From the NCBI RefSeq assembly GCF_014357575.1, contig NZ_JACONW010000001.1:57804-121803 (forward strand): DNA of 64,000 bases. Reading direction: 5' to 3'. The DNA comes from Pseudomonas folii. GTDB taxonomy: Bacteria; Pseudomonadota; Gammaproteobacteria; Pseudomonadales; Pseudomonadaceae. The position numbers and the translations under genes were made by a program. The notes beneath the pieces were generated by a model. That model was not told where the DNA came from. It was given only the letters and a program-made list of their open reading frames with translations, and searched no databases. Position 1 is the first letter of the stretch. The number at the start of each line of letters is the position of its first letter. This document shows, one piece after another, positions 9,234 through 16,877 of this stretch.

Positions 9234-9273
9234 ACTGGTACAATGTACCAGTCACTTTCGGAATTGTACCAGT
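9234..9273. promoter_or_regulatory. Palindrome and third half-site upstream of the integrase gene
   Basis: A perfect palindrome, 9-bp arms actggtaca / tgtaccagt around one central base, at 9,234-9,252, plus a third tgtaccagt at 9,265-9,273, ending six bases before the integrase ATG. A related tggtac word also occurs at 9,170-9,175 (reverse) and twice at the right end (54,996-55,012). It could be integrase arm-type sites, an excisionase site or an autorepression operator. Confidence 0.5.
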
Positions 9274-9278
9274 CGACT

Positions 9279-10403
9279 ATGGCAACGATCAGAGCACGAA
9301 AACGCACCGATGGCTCAGTCAGCTACACGGCACAGATACGCCTGTTTCGCGATGGAGCGCAAGTCTACCAAGAGAGCCAGACCTTCGCCCGGAAACAGGC
9401 GGCACAAGCGTGGGTACGGCGACGTCAGGCAGAGCTAGATCAGCCTGGTGCGATTGAGCGAGCGAACCGCAAGGGCGTCACAGTTCAGGACATGATCAAG
9501 CAGTATCTGGATGAAATGGAGAAAGTCCGACCGTTGGGAAAAACCAAGGAGGCCACTCTAAATGCTATCGCAGCGACGGAGTTTGGCCAGACCGTTGATT
9601 CGGCTATCAACAGTCAACGATTGGTGGATTTTGCACTCTGGCGAATGAGTAAAGAGGGCGGGGGCGTCCAGCCGCAGACGGCTGGCAACGATCTGGCGCA
9701 CCTTGGGGCTGTCCTTTCGATTGCGCGTCCCGCTTGGGGGTATGAGGTAGACCCTCACGCGATGTCGGACGCTCGGAAGGTGTTGAGGAAGCTCGGTTAC
9801 AACATGAAAAGCCGCGAGCGGGATCGGCGGCCGACCAAGGACGAGCTGGATAAGGTTCTGGAGCACTTTGTAGGTATTCAGCAGCGTCGCCCTAGTTCGA
9901 TCAACATGCTCAAAGTCACCGGCTTCGCATTGTTCTCCACTCGTAGGCAAGACGAGATCAGTCGAATGCTTTGGGAGGACATCGATGAGGAACGTCAGCG
10001 GGTGATGGTGCGGGACATGAAGAACCCAGGCCAGAAGATTGGCAACGATGTTTGGTGTCACCTCCCGGATGAAGCTTGGCGCATTCTGAAGAGCATGCCG
10101 AAGGAGCGTGCAGAGATCTTTCCCTACAACTCGTCATCAATCGCCACTGCTTGGGCAAAGGCGTGCAAGTTTCTGATGATTGAAGATCTGCATTTCCACG
10201 ACCTGCGGCACGACGGAGTGAGCCGGTTATTTGAGATGGACTGGGATATCCCTCGAGTGGCCAGTGTTTCCGGGCATCGGGATTGGAATTCATTGCGTAG
10301 ATACACGCATCTGCGCGGGCGAGGTGACCACTATGCCGAATGGCCGTGGTTAGAGAAGATCATTCAGGCGCCCGTGAAGCTGGGCGCCTGGGGTAAGCAG
10401 TGA
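9279..10403 (+). CDS. int: DusA-type tyrosine-recombinase integrase
   Basis: 374 residues. N-terminal arm-binding domain (about 1-60, RARKRTDGSVSYTAQIRLFRDG), SAM-like core-binding domain (about 70-170) and C-terminal catalytic domain. Catalytic residues visible are Arg in LFSTRRQDEISRM, the HDLRHDG box (H-x-x-R), His in SGHRDWN and the nucleophile Tyr in LRRYTHL. It catalyses site-specific integration and excision at the dusA att sites. ATG 9279 is used; upstream in-frame starts (from 9198) run through the palindromic control region. It ends one base from the converging prtN-like gene. Confidence 0.94.
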   Translation: MATIRARKRTDGSVSYTAQIRLFRDGAQVYQESQTFARKQAAQAWVRRRQAELDQPGAIERANRKGVTVQDMIKQYLDEMEKVRPLGKTKEATLNAIAATEFGQTVDSAINSQRLVDFALWRMSKEGGGVQPQTAGNDLAHLGAVLSIARPAWGYEVDPHAMSDARKVLRKLGYNMKSRERDRRPTKDELDKVLEHFVGIQQRRPSSINMLKVTGFALFSTRRQDEISRMLWEDIDEERQRVMVRDMKNPGQKIGNDVWCHLPDEAWRILKSMPKERAEIFPYNSSSIATAWAKACKFLMIEDLHFHDLRHDGVSRLFEMDWDIPRVASVSGHRDWNSLRRYTHLRGRGDHYAEWPWLEKIIQAPVKLGAWGKQ

Positions 10404-10404
10404 G

Positions 10405-10680
10405 TTAACTGGCTCGGCGGTATCCATTGAGCTGGTTGAATTCCTTCACCGCAGCTTCCCGTTGTAAATCAAGGTAGGCCGCCAGATCAGTGATGTGGAT
10501 ACCCTTGGCGCTTTTCTGACTGGGCTCCAGCCGAGTGATTGGGATTTTGATCTGCCCGGCCATGACCTTGCGCTGGAACATGTCGGTGGTCAGGTGCGTA
10601 AAGTAGTCCTTGCAGACCATGTCCAATGGGATGATCGCCTGGCCGTTGTACTGAGCCATCAGGATGAAAGCAGTGTTCAT
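10405..10680 (-). CDS. PrtN-like pyocin activator family protein (1)
   Basis: 91 residues matching the PrtN family throughout: FILMAQYNGQAIIPLDMV, CKDYFTHLT, FQRKVMAGQIKIPITRLEPSQKSAKG, HITDLAAYLD. PrtN activates pyocin genes in P. aeruginosa by binding P-boxes. In phage early operons the homologues are usually of unproved role. It is the last gene of the leftward early operon, and its ATG overlaps the previous stop by 4 bases. Confidence 0.88.
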   Translation of the reverse strand: MNTAFILMAQYNGQAIIPLDMVCKDYFTHLTTDMFQRKVMAGQIKIPITRLEPSQKSAKGIHITDLAAYLDLQREAAVKEFNQLNGYRRAS

Positions 10681-11312
10681 TTTTTCTCCTGCGGTGCGGG
10701 TTGATCCTGTTGTTCACTGCTGTTTTTCGACCAGTCCAGTGCTGCCTGCTTCCAAGACCGACGCATCCATGCTGCGAACCCCGCTTTGCAGGCGTAATGC
10801 TCGCGGGCGAACGTCTCAGATGTGCTTGCTCCTCGTGTTCTAATGTACGTCACGCGCTTTCTGTAGTACTCCAGGCCTTCAGGTACTGGAAACTCTTTCT
10901 CGAACTCGGCGCGCTCGTCGATCTGGACTGCGTTGACGGCCATCTTTGGCGGTCTTTCGAGAATACATTCAGGGTGCGTATACCCCACAGCAGGCTGCGC
11001 GGGCGGGCGATTCTGAGCGATTAGCGTTGCATTGGGTGTGGCTGCCTCGCGCAGCTTTTCGTGGGGGGGAAGCGCCTCGGTGGTGCTGCTTAGAGGAGCA
11101 ATAATGCCTGCTGCTTCGCAGCAGAGGCTGTTTGTTTCTAGCGTGTCGACGCTCACTTCTTCGCAGAGCAAAGCGGTCGTGGATTGGGTGTTGTGCTGGT
11201 CCATTTGCATGCCGCTTTTCTCCGAGGTTCGATTGCGCGCTGGTTCGTCCGGCGCTGGTGAGGCGTATGCCGTGTCGCGGTGGGTGTTGGAGTGGGTAAG
11301 GATCTCGTTCAT
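10677..11312 (-). CDS. Phage protein of unknown function with low-complexity N-terminus
   Basis: 211 residues. The first 110 are polar and poorly conserved in appearance. The last 85 (from ERAEFEKEFPVPEGLEYYRK to WKQAALDW) resemble a C-terminal domain shared by many small proteins of lambdoid early regions, with conserved Tyr/Trp residues. No catalytic motif seen. Overlaps both neighbours by 4 bases, so the reading frame is well supported even though the function is not. Confidence 0.75.
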   Translation of the reverse strand: MNEILTHSNTHRDTAYASPAPDEPARNRTSEKSGMQMDQHNTQSTTALLCEEVSVDTLETNSLCCEAAGIIAPLSSTTEALPPHEKLREAATPNATLIAQNRPPAQPAVGYTHPECILERPPKMAVNAVQIDERAEFEKEFPVPEGLEYYRKRVTYIRTRGASTSETFAREHYACKAGFAAWMRRSWKQAALDWSKNSSEQQDQPAPQEKK

Positions 11313-11728
11313 GCGGCGTCTCCCACATCAAAGGGAGCCAGTTGCTCAGCCATGTCGAGAGCTCGGTCGCGCAGCGCGCGAGTGTCGCGCTCCAGTTTTT
11401 TGCCTGTGCGGGATGCACTGAATGTGTCGGCGGCAATGCGAAGTTTCTCGGCGATTTCCAGAAGTGCTAAACGCTCGGGGCCTCCGAATGCCATCGCTAT
11501 CTGCAGACGTTTACAGTGTTGCGACAACCGGGTGTGGTCGGCTTTTATGAAGTCGAGAGATGCCCTTAATTCGCGAACCGTCTTGGCGCTTTCGGCACGC
11601 TGGATATCGTCGCTTTCTTTCGCGCCGGCGGATCTGCCGTCGCTATGACCCATGAAGTAGACAGCCCAGACGAGTAGTCCGGCGAAAACGATCAGAACGA
11701 TGAGTGCGCAGATCTGAATTGCGGTCAT
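11309..11728 (-). CDS. Small inner-membrane phage protein with coiled coil
   Basis: 139 residues: one N-terminal membrane helix (ICALIVLIVFAGLLVWAVYFMG), then a charged, helical and probably coiled-coil cytosolic or periplasmic part. A start at 11752 would add eight residues ahead of the helix; 11728 is preferred. The stop overlaps the next gene (ATGA). Function unknown. Confidence 0.72.
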   Translation of the reverse strand: MTAIQICALIVLIVFAGLLVWAVYFMGHSDGRSAGAKESDDIQRAESAKTVRELRASLDFIKADHTRLSQHCKRLQIAMAFGGPERLALLEIAEKLRIAADTFSASRTGKKLERDTRALRDRALDMAEQLAPFDVGDAA

Positions 11729-11787
11729 GTGGTGTGCTCTTGGTGATTTCATTGGCTGGTGGTGGCAGCCGTTCGGTTTTGTGGGTG

Positions 11788-12105
11788 TTACTCGTTGGTA
11801 TCGTCCTGCTGTCGCTGCATGTCTTCGTCGGCCTTGTAGGCGCGGATGTCGATCAGTGAGGCGATGTGCCGGATATGGGCGTACTTCGGTGCCTTGCGGC
11901 TGGTGTCCAGCGTTGTGATAGGCAGCTGGATTCGGCCGCTGCTGATCTCGGCCACGAATGACTGCTCGTTGAGGTTTCGGAAGTACTGCTCACGCACTTT
12001 GTCGAGCGGAATCAAGACGTCGCCGAAGATGCGGTAAAGCAGTTCGACGGTGGCTGACTCTGGTGCCGGGTGCAGGCGGAGCGGGTTTTGTGCTGTGTTA
12101 CTCAT
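11788..12105 (-). CDS. PrtN-like pyocin activator family protein (2)
   Basis: 105 residues. The family core is at 22-95: ELLYRIFGDVLIPLDKVREQYF, FVAEISSGRIQLPITTLDTS, HIRHIASLIDI. It is clearly a diverged second copy of the fold encoded at 10,405-10,680. Its ATG overlaps the upstream 59-residue gene by 8 bases. See the finding on two PrtN-like genes in one operon. Confidence 0.8.
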   Translation of the reverse strand: MSNTAQNPLRLHPAPESATVELLYRIFGDVLIPLDKVREQYFRNLNEQSFVAEISSGRIQLPITTLDTSRKAPKYAHIRHIASLIDIRAYKADEDMQRQQDDTNE

Positions 12106-12277
12106 GGCTTTGTTGGGCCTCCTTGCGTTGTGTTCTGGCCGGGTGGTTCCAGGCGTTCAGGCAGTGCCGTTTGGTCAACTCGCGCAGATGTTCGGGCACT
12201 TCGAGGAGCGCGGCGTTGCGCTCCTCTCGTGTCCGCATGGCGATGATCTGGCGGGCGTATTCCCTAGGCCACGTCAC
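12098..12277 (-). CDS. Small phage protein, unknown function (GTG start)
   Basis: 59 residues beginning VTWPREYARQIIAMRTREER and ending in a basic tail. The WPREYARQI... HLRELTKRH pattern is common in Pseudomonas prophage early regions, often next to a KilAC-like gene. GTG 12277 is chosen because it falls just inside the previous gene (14-base overlap); upstream sequence in this frame is a shadow of that gene. The ribosome site is weak. Confidence 0.6.
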   Translation of the reverse strand: MTWPREYARQIIAMRTREERNAALLEVPEHLRELTKRHCLNAWNHPARTQRKEAQQSHE

Positions 12278-12548
12278 GGCTGTCTGCCGGAATGGCGGGT
12301 AGGTCGATTCCCAACTGTTCGGCCAGCCAGCGAATGCCGGGTTGTTTGACCCGGGTGGATTGGCTGTACTGCATGCCGAGATGGTCGTGGTACCACTGGC
12401 CGTCCTTGATGCGCAGGTAGTCGCGATCACGGTTGGGGTAGGCCGGCAGGTTTCGCTCGTTGAGCAGGCCTTTTTCCCGCATGCGTGCGATCAGCTTGGG
12501 CCGGGTCAGGCCCAGGTGGGTTGCGGCTTGGGCGAGGGTGCTTTCCAT
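12264..12548 (-). CDS. KilAC-type phage antirepressor C-terminal domain protein
   Basis: 94 residues with the winged-helix-like KilAC pattern: TLAQAATHLGLTRPKLIARM, LRIKDGQWYHDHLGM, and the closing TRVKQPGIRWLAEQLG. Usually this is the C-terminal half of an antirepressor; here it stands alone, without the N-terminal BRO/AntA part. Possible roles are DNA binding or interference with the repressor. ATG 12548 gives the natural domain start. Confidence 0.8.
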   Translation of the reverse strand: MESTLAQAATHLGLTRPKLIARMREKGLLNERNLPAYPNRDRDYLRIKDGQWYHDHLGMQYSQSTRVKQPGIRWLAEQLGIDLPAIPADSRDVA

Positions 12549-12558
12549 GGTGTGCCCC

Positions 12559-13149
12559 TCATGCCGCGTGCGCAGCTGGAGTTGCCGCTGCAGCAAGGTG
12601 GTTGATGGACTCGCTGACCTTGACGTAGATCTCTGCATCGCTGCCGTACACTGTGAAGCACCGGGTGTGCGGGCTTTTGTTACCGATGCTCAGGATGGTG
12701 GTGACGCCTGAGCGCGATTGAGTGCGGTGCAGCGCAACCTGGAGTGGGTAGTCGAAACCCATGTCGAGGCTCAGCACGCCGCCGGTGCGTACCAGTTCGA
12801 ACACCCGCTGCTTATCCGATACCTCAAAGTGGCCGTATTCGCGACTGGCGTGTGGACGATGCAGCAGGTCGCTGGTATTGCTCTCGTCGAACGGGCAGTT
12901 GGCTATCTCTTCGATGAAGTCGGCCAACTTGAGATGCATCTTCTTTTCGTTCGGCAGGGTCAGCGTGTGGCGTTCGCTGCCCAGCTCGACGATGAAGGTG
13001 CTTGCTGAGATGCCACGTTCAACCTTGAGGCGAAACGCCAGGCACTCGCGCCTAGGCGCAGTCCTCAGGACGTGGTTGAAGGTCTCGGTCAGGTTGACCT
13101 GGGCATTGAGCAGCTGCAGGGTACGGTTGTCGATTTTGTACTTGATCAT
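12559..13149 (-). CDS. Phage early protein of unknown function
   Basis: 196 residues from MIKYKIDNRTLQLLNAQ. Mixed alpha/beta composition; no motif recognised. The ATG at 13149 overlaps the stop of the preceding 58-residue gene (ATGA), which fixes the start; the frame remains open upstream to 13239 only as a shadow. Confidence 0.7.
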   Translation of the reverse strand: MIKYKIDNRTLQLLNAQVNLTETFNHVLRTAPRRECLAFRLKVERGISASTFIVELGSERHTLTLPNEKKMHLKLADFIEEIANCPFDESNTSDLLHRPHASREYGHFEVSDKQRVFELVRTGGVLSLDMGFDYPLQVALHRTQSRSGVTTILSIGNKSPHTRCFTVYGSDAEIYVKVSESINHLAAAATPAAHAA

Positions 13150-13322
13150 GCTGCGTGCCCTCCGCCGTTCGGATTGACTGGGGCAGGAGTGGTGCGTGCT
13201 GTCATCTTCCGTTTGGTTGCAACAAACGTGCAGCCGCATTCGCGGGCTCGACGGCGAATTTCAAAAATTACCCGGGGGTCTACTGCTGCTGGATGTGCAT
13301 GCACTGATGTCTTGATATTCAT
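13146..13322 (-). CDS. Small basic phage protein, first gene of the leftward early operon
   Basis: 58 residues starting MNIKTSVHAHP, with a strongly basic centre (FEIRRRARECGC, ATKRKMTAR). Supported by a purine-rich site (AGAGCAGAGAA) before the ATG, a 4-base ATGA overlap with the next gene, and a start only 33 bases downstream of the repressor-like operator at 13,356. Function unknown; the charge suggests nucleic-acid binding. Confidence 0.65.
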   Translation of the reverse strand: MNIKTSVHAHPAAVDPRVIFEIRRRARECGCTFVATKRKMTARTTPAPVNPNGGGHAA

Positions 13323-13355
13323 TTCTCTGCTCTGTGGTGGAAGAGTAAAGCGAAT

Positions 13356-13393
13356 ATCAACCGAAAATTGATAACTGTCAACTGCTGGTTGAT
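13356..13393. promoter_or_regulatory. Left repressor operator (OL-like)
   Basis: Half-sites atcaac (13,356) and attgat (13,367) separated by cgaaa, followed by a looser pair gtcaac (13,377) / gttgat (13,388) with the same 5-base spacing. The first site is the same design as the atcaac-cgcaa-gttgat site in front of cro. It sits where the leftward early promoter should be. Confidence 0.72.
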
Positions 13394-13482
13394 TTTTCTG
13401 TTCGGCTTCTTATGGCAGTGGCTTTCTGCCTTGTGAACAATCATTATTGGATATCGATGCATCCAGCTTGCAAGGAACAGCA

Positions 13483-14721
13483 ATGTCAGTCAGATATTTA
13501 GAAAAGCTTCACGTAGAAAATGTTAGGAAGTTTGAAACTCTTAATATTGGGTTTGGCCCGAGCTTTAATTTCATCGCTGGACCTAATGGTTGTGGAAAAA
13601 CTTCAGTCTTGGTGTGCATAGCTCACTGTTTTGACGTGTCTGGCGTCGGATATTCTACAGTTAGTGAACAGTCTGTCATGTGGATAGATATGGTGGATGG
13701 GGACGAAAAATTAAGAATCGGTTTGGGAAAGAACTCTTTAAGTGGCGGATATCGAAAAGGAAGTTTTAAAATAGGAAATCAAGGGGTTTCCGTTGAAGAG
13801 GGGCGGCAGTACATTAAAACGTACGAGGATCGCGCCGAGTCACTTTCGCCTTTATTTATTGGTGCAAATCGGAGTATTAGGTATAAGTTGATAGAGGGTG
13901 TGGCAAGGGAGTTACCTGTTCAAGATGCTATTAAGACCTATCGGCAAAACAGCGTAAAGTCTTTGCATGGCGAGTGGGCAGGAGATATTAAGCAATGGCT
14001 CGTTAATAGGTATTTTATTATTGATAAGGATTGGGCGGCTGTAGAGCGAGAAAATTTTTCTAGGTTTACAGATGCGCTTCAATACATTGGTCCTGATGGT
14101 AGCGATTTTAAGTTTATTGAGATCGGTCGAGATTTAGAGCCAATATTTTCTATCTATGGGAGACGGTGCTATTTAGAAGAACTTTCTTCTGGGTTTCAAG
14201 CGGTTTTTACCATAATTGTGATGATATTTGAATGGGTGGAAACAACTAGTCAGTCAAACCGTTTGGCGGCTACCGCAAGTGGAACGGTATTGATCGATGA
14301 ACTGGATCTGCATCTTCATCCTGAGTGGCAATTTACGTTGCGCGATGGGTTGTTAAAACTTTTTCCTAAGCTGCAATTTATTGTTACAACGCATTCGCCC
14401 CACTTGCTTGCGTCTGCTAAAGAGAATGAAGTACTAATCATGCCTGCAAACGCAGTGGGCGGCGAAATAACGTCATCTGATCAACTATATTCAGGATGGT
14501 CAACTGATCAGATTCTGACCGATGTTATGGATGTTAAAAGCTTAGAAAATAAGGATTATCAACGTCTGATTGGTGCGGCTATTTCTAGGGCAGAAGAGAG
14601 AGACCTGGGAGGGTTGGAGGAGGCTATCGCTAGCCTAGAGAGAGTGGCACATCCAAGCGATACTATAGTGATCGTGCTAAAGGCTAAACTTGCATCTCTG
14701 GTGGCTCTTAAGGATGATTAA
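13483..14721 (+). CDS. ptuA: Septu-type defence ATPase PtuA (OLD/ABC-like AAA)
   Basis: 412-residue ABC-like ATPase: N-terminal VENVRKFETLNIGF strand, Walker A GPNGCGKTS at 33-41, a variable helical middle, signature-like LEELSSGFQA, Walker B GTVLIDELDLHLHPEWQ, and switch histidine in VTTHSPHLLAS. With the HNH gene that overlaps it, this is the PtuA-PtuB arrangement of the Septu antiphage system, in which the ATPase controls the nuclease. ATG 13483 follows AAGGA; an ATG at 13447 lacks a site. Base composition is far richer in A+T than the surrounding prophage, indicating later acquisition. Other OLD-like ATPase-HNH pairs exist, so the exact Septu subtype is uncertain. Confidence 0.85.
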   Translation: MSVRYLEKLHVENVRKFETLNIGFGPSFNFIAGPNGCGKTSVLVCIAHCFDVSGVGYSTVSEQSVMWIDMVDGDEKLRIGLGKNSLSGGYRKGSFKIGNQGVSVEEGRQYIKTYEDRAESLSPLFIGANRSIRYKLIEGVARELPVQDAIKTYRQNSVKSLHGEWAGDIKQWLVNRYFIIDKDWAAVERENFSRFTDALQYIGPDGSDFKFIEIGRDLEPIFSIYGRRCYLEELSSGFQAVFTIIVMIFEWVETTSQSNRLAATASGTVLIDELDLHLHPEWQFTLRDGLLKLFPKLQFIVTTHSPHLLASAKENEVLIMPANAVGGEITSSDQLYSGWSTDQILTDVMDVKSLENKDYQRLIGAAISRAEERDLGGLEEAIASLERVAHPSDTIVIVLKAKLASLVALKDD

Positions 14722-15457
14722 GCTTAATAGAGGAACTGAGCCAGAATATTTGAAAAATAATAAAGTCGAGTTGACTCGGAAGCTGAAAGAAGCGATTAGT
14801 GTTCATGGTTCTTATAAGAACATTCCGGAAAAAGAAAAGGAGCTGTTAATAGCCCCTTACAGGCACAAGGATGTCAAGTCAGAACTTACTCGTTCTTCCA
14901 ATGGGAAATGTACGTTTTGCGAATGCATTCCGTCAGAGGGTGGGAATGTTGAGGTTGAACATTTTAAACCAAAATCAATTTATCCAGACCAAACCTTTGA
15001 GTGGTTAAATTTATTGCCAGCGTGCAGGCGCTGCAATGGGAATAAAGATGATCACGATACAGGCAAAGAGCCTATAGTCAATCCTTATGATTTGGATCCT
15101 GCTCAATATTTTTATTACGAAGGGTTGAATATAAAGAGCTGGGCGGGGCCGACGTATGATGTTGCCGAGCTAACTATAGAGGTTTGCGGGCTCAATACTC
15201 TGCGGTTATGGGAGCCTCGTTCGAAAATTCATGTGAGTCTCCACGATTTCGAACTATCCCTAAAACGAGCTATTGCGAATTATCACAGCGTAAATACATT
15301 GAGGAAAAAAGCTAACAGACTGCGCTCTATACGTGAGGCGATCGATAGGATTGAGATGCTTGCACGAGAAAGTGAAAAGTATTCCGGCTTCGCCTCATGG
15401 TTTTTAGGGCACTCCAAAATATATCGCGAAGCTAAAACAATGATAAATATGATGTGA
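14714..15457 (+). CDS. ptuB: Septu-type HNH endonuclease PtuB (TIGR02646-like)
   Basis: 247 residues. Zinc-binding HNH core: Cys66/Cys69 in GKCTFCEC, general-base His83 in VEHFKPKS, then NLLPACRRCNGNKDD (Cys104, Cys107, Asn108 or Asn110). It is the predicted DNA-cutting effector of the pair. The start ATG lies inside the end of ptuA (8-base overlap), so the two are coupled. It runs tail to tail into the repressor gene with only 17 bases between. AT-rich like ptuA. Confidence 0.85.
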   Translation: MIKLNRGTEPEYLKNNKVELTRKLKEAISVHGSYKNIPEKEKELLIAPYRHKDVKSELTRSSNGKCTFCECIPSEGGNVEVEHFKPKSIYPDQTFEWLNLLPACRRCNGNKDDHDTGKEPIVNPYDLDPAQYFYYEGLNIKSWAGPTYDVAELTIEVCGLNTLRLWEPRSKIHVSLHDFELSLKRAIANYHSVNTLRKKANRLRSIREAIDRIEMLARESEKYSGFASWFLGHSKIYREAKTMINMM

Positions 15458-15474
15458 CTGATTCAAATAAGCTT

Positions 15475-16206
15475 TTATTCTGGGATGAATGAGCCAACGA
15501 CTTTGCCGCAAATATGTGTCTCTTCCGTAATGTCAATGATTGGATATTGCGGATTGATGGGTCTTAGAAATTGTCGGCCAGCGTCCTCTACTAATATTTT
15601 GAAGGTGGCTTCATTTGTACGTGGCACTCTGGCAATTACACGATCCCCAGTCTTTGTCTCCGCTTCAGGGTCAACAAAAATAATACATCCAGTTGGATAG
15701 CTGCGCCCAGGTCCAGGATTGGTCATTGAATCACCAAGAACTTTCAAGGCGTAGCCATGGGCGCTAATCGGAACGGGACATGACAACCAAGAGTCACTAT
15801 CATAGTTCTCAATGTTTGAGATCGCCTCGCACCAAGCTCCGGCCTGAACCCAAGAGATCAGTGGAACCTTGCCAAAACGCTGATTGATTTGACTAACGTT
15901 ACACAAGTCAGCAGAGGCTAGAGCGCGAACGTTGCTATGGCCAGTCTGCTCCTTCGGCAGAACCCCGTACTCAAGCCATTCCCTTCTGACTCCAAGCCAT
16001 GAGCACAGGGCAGACATGCTATCCGCCTCAGCCATCGCTTCGCCATTCAGCCACTTGCTGATTGCCTGAGTCGTTTTATCGACACCCACGCTTTTCAACT
16101 GACGATGAATATCCACTCCACGACCACGGGCGCGTACGCCAGCCTCGTCCAGAGCTTCGTGTAGGCGCTCGCTGAAAGCTGCGCGGAGAGAATTTTTATC
16201 AACCAT
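15475..16206 (-). CDS. CI-like phage repressor with S24 self-cleavage domain
   Basis: 243 residues. N-terminal helix-turn-helix (about 30-75, including TTQAISKWLNG), linker, and LexA-type peptidase. The cleavage bond is Ala122-Gly123 (WVQAGAW), the nucleophile Ser160 in GDSM and the base Lys203 in EATFKIL. RecA-stimulated self-cleavage would induce the prophage on DNA damage. It is divergent from cro across a 79-base control region. Confidence 0.93.
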   Translation of the reverse strand: MVDKNSLRAAFSERLHEALDEAGVRARGRGVDIHRQLKSVGVDKTTQAISKWLNGEAMAEADSMSALCSWLGVRREWLEYGVLPKEQTGHSNVRALASADLCNVSQINQRFGKVPLISWVQAGAWCEAISNIENYDSDSWLSCPVPISAHGYALKVLGDSMTNPGPGRSYPTGCIIFVDPEAETKTGDRVIARVPRTNEATFKILVEDAGRQFLRPINPQYPIIDITEETHICGKVVGSFIPE

Positions 16207-16241
16207 GAGTTGAGAGTCTCATAAAGGTTGCGCAATAGTCA

Positions 16242-16271
16242 GTTGATCTATAACATCAACCGCAAGTTGAT
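16242..16271. promoter_or_regulatory. Right repressor operator (OR-like) between cI and cro
   Basis: Three half-sites: gttgat (16,242), atcaac (16,255), gttgat (16,266). Read as pairs they give gttgat-N7-atcaac and atcaac-cgcaa-gttgat. The second pair matches the site at 13,356-13,372. They overlap the divergent cI/cro promoter region. Confidence 0.78.
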
Positions 16272-16285
16272 AAATGGAGGTTGTC

Positions 16286-16546
16286 ATGCTGGACCCCGCA
16301 GATTTTCCGAGTGCGATTGCGTTCGCTTTTGAAGCCGTAGGCGGCATCGGGGCCGCTGCGAAGGTATGCAATAGAAGCTATCAGGCGCTGAACAAATGGC
16401 GTCAGGCTGCATGCCTGCCGCGAACGGATTACACAGGTGAAACTAAATACGCCGAGCTGTTAGCGACTGCTGCGAAGCAGAAAGGCAACGCATTCCAAGC
16501 GACTTGGCTGTTGAACGCTTCGGCTCCACAAAAAGCTGCAGCGTAG
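16286..16546 (+). CDS. Cro-like repressor (YdaS-type helix-turn-helix)
   Basis: 86 residues. A helix-turn-helix is seen as AFEAVGGIGAAAKVCNRSYQALNKWRQ near 12-38. The position, opposite the S24 repressor and directly after the operators, makes it the Cro equivalent, which would turn down the repressor during lytic growth. ATG 16286 follows GGAGG by 5 bases; a start at 16274 lacks one. Confidence 0.85.
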   Translation: MLDPADFPSAIAFAFEAVGGIGAAAKVCNRSYQALNKWRQAACLPRTDYTGETKYAELLATAAKQKGNAFQATWLLNASAPQKAAA

Positions 16547-16550
16547 TCAG

Positions 16551-16574
16551 AAAAAAGGCGACCCAAAGGTCGCC
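16551..16574 (-). terminator. Hairpin after cro, oriented to stop leftward transcripts
   Basis: Perfect 7-bp stem ggcgacc / ggtcgcc with a 4-base loop. The six A residues on the + strand side are a U-run for minus-strand RNA. It would protect cro/cI from leftward readthrough; on the + strand there is no T-run. Confidence 0.6.
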
Positions 16575-16613
16575 CAGTTCCTCCCGGCACGCACCACCAC
16601 AGCGCTGCCGGGT

Positions 16614-16664
16614 CGCGATAAAGATAGATGGGCACACCACATGCAACCACCTCTCTTTATCGCG
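16614..16664. repeat. 11-bp inverted repeat in the cro-cII spacer
   Basis: cgcgataaaga (16,614) and tctttatcgcg (16,654) are perfect complements 29 bases apart. The whole 331-base spacer (16,547-16,877) otherwise holds the hairpin just listed and one uncertain frame. It may fold as a leader RNA before cII. Confidence 0.5.
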
Positions 16665-16873
16665 CTTTTCCAAGGCTCGGAAGCTTTGGTGTTGCTGCCT
16701 TTTCCACCACAGATTTGGCAGCTTTTGCGCCAGGGGTGAGCAACGGATTGCTCGCCCCGGCACGGTGCCGGTATCGATCCCGAAGATCTAGCCGGCGTTT
16801 GGGCCCTTTCAAGCCACGCGGCAAATGTATCACCACTGCATGTCGCGCGGCACTGGCAACTTACAAGGATTAA
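16628..16873 (+). CDS. Uncertain small ORF between cro and cII
   Basis: 81 codons, basic C-terminal half (RCRYRSRRSSRRLG), ending 4 bases before cII. Several other frames are open here, there is no good ribosome site, and no family is recognised. It may be chance. Confidence 0.2.
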   Translation: MGTPHATTSLYRAFPRLGSFGVAAFSTTDLAAFAPGVSNGLLAPARCRYRSRRSSRRLGPFKPRGKCITTACRAALATYKD

Positions 16874-16877
16874 TGCC

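Noticed and set aside
12277..12430. N-terminal extension of the 59-residue early protein
   Set aside because: It only mirrors the KilAC-like gene in another frame; no start signal supports it.
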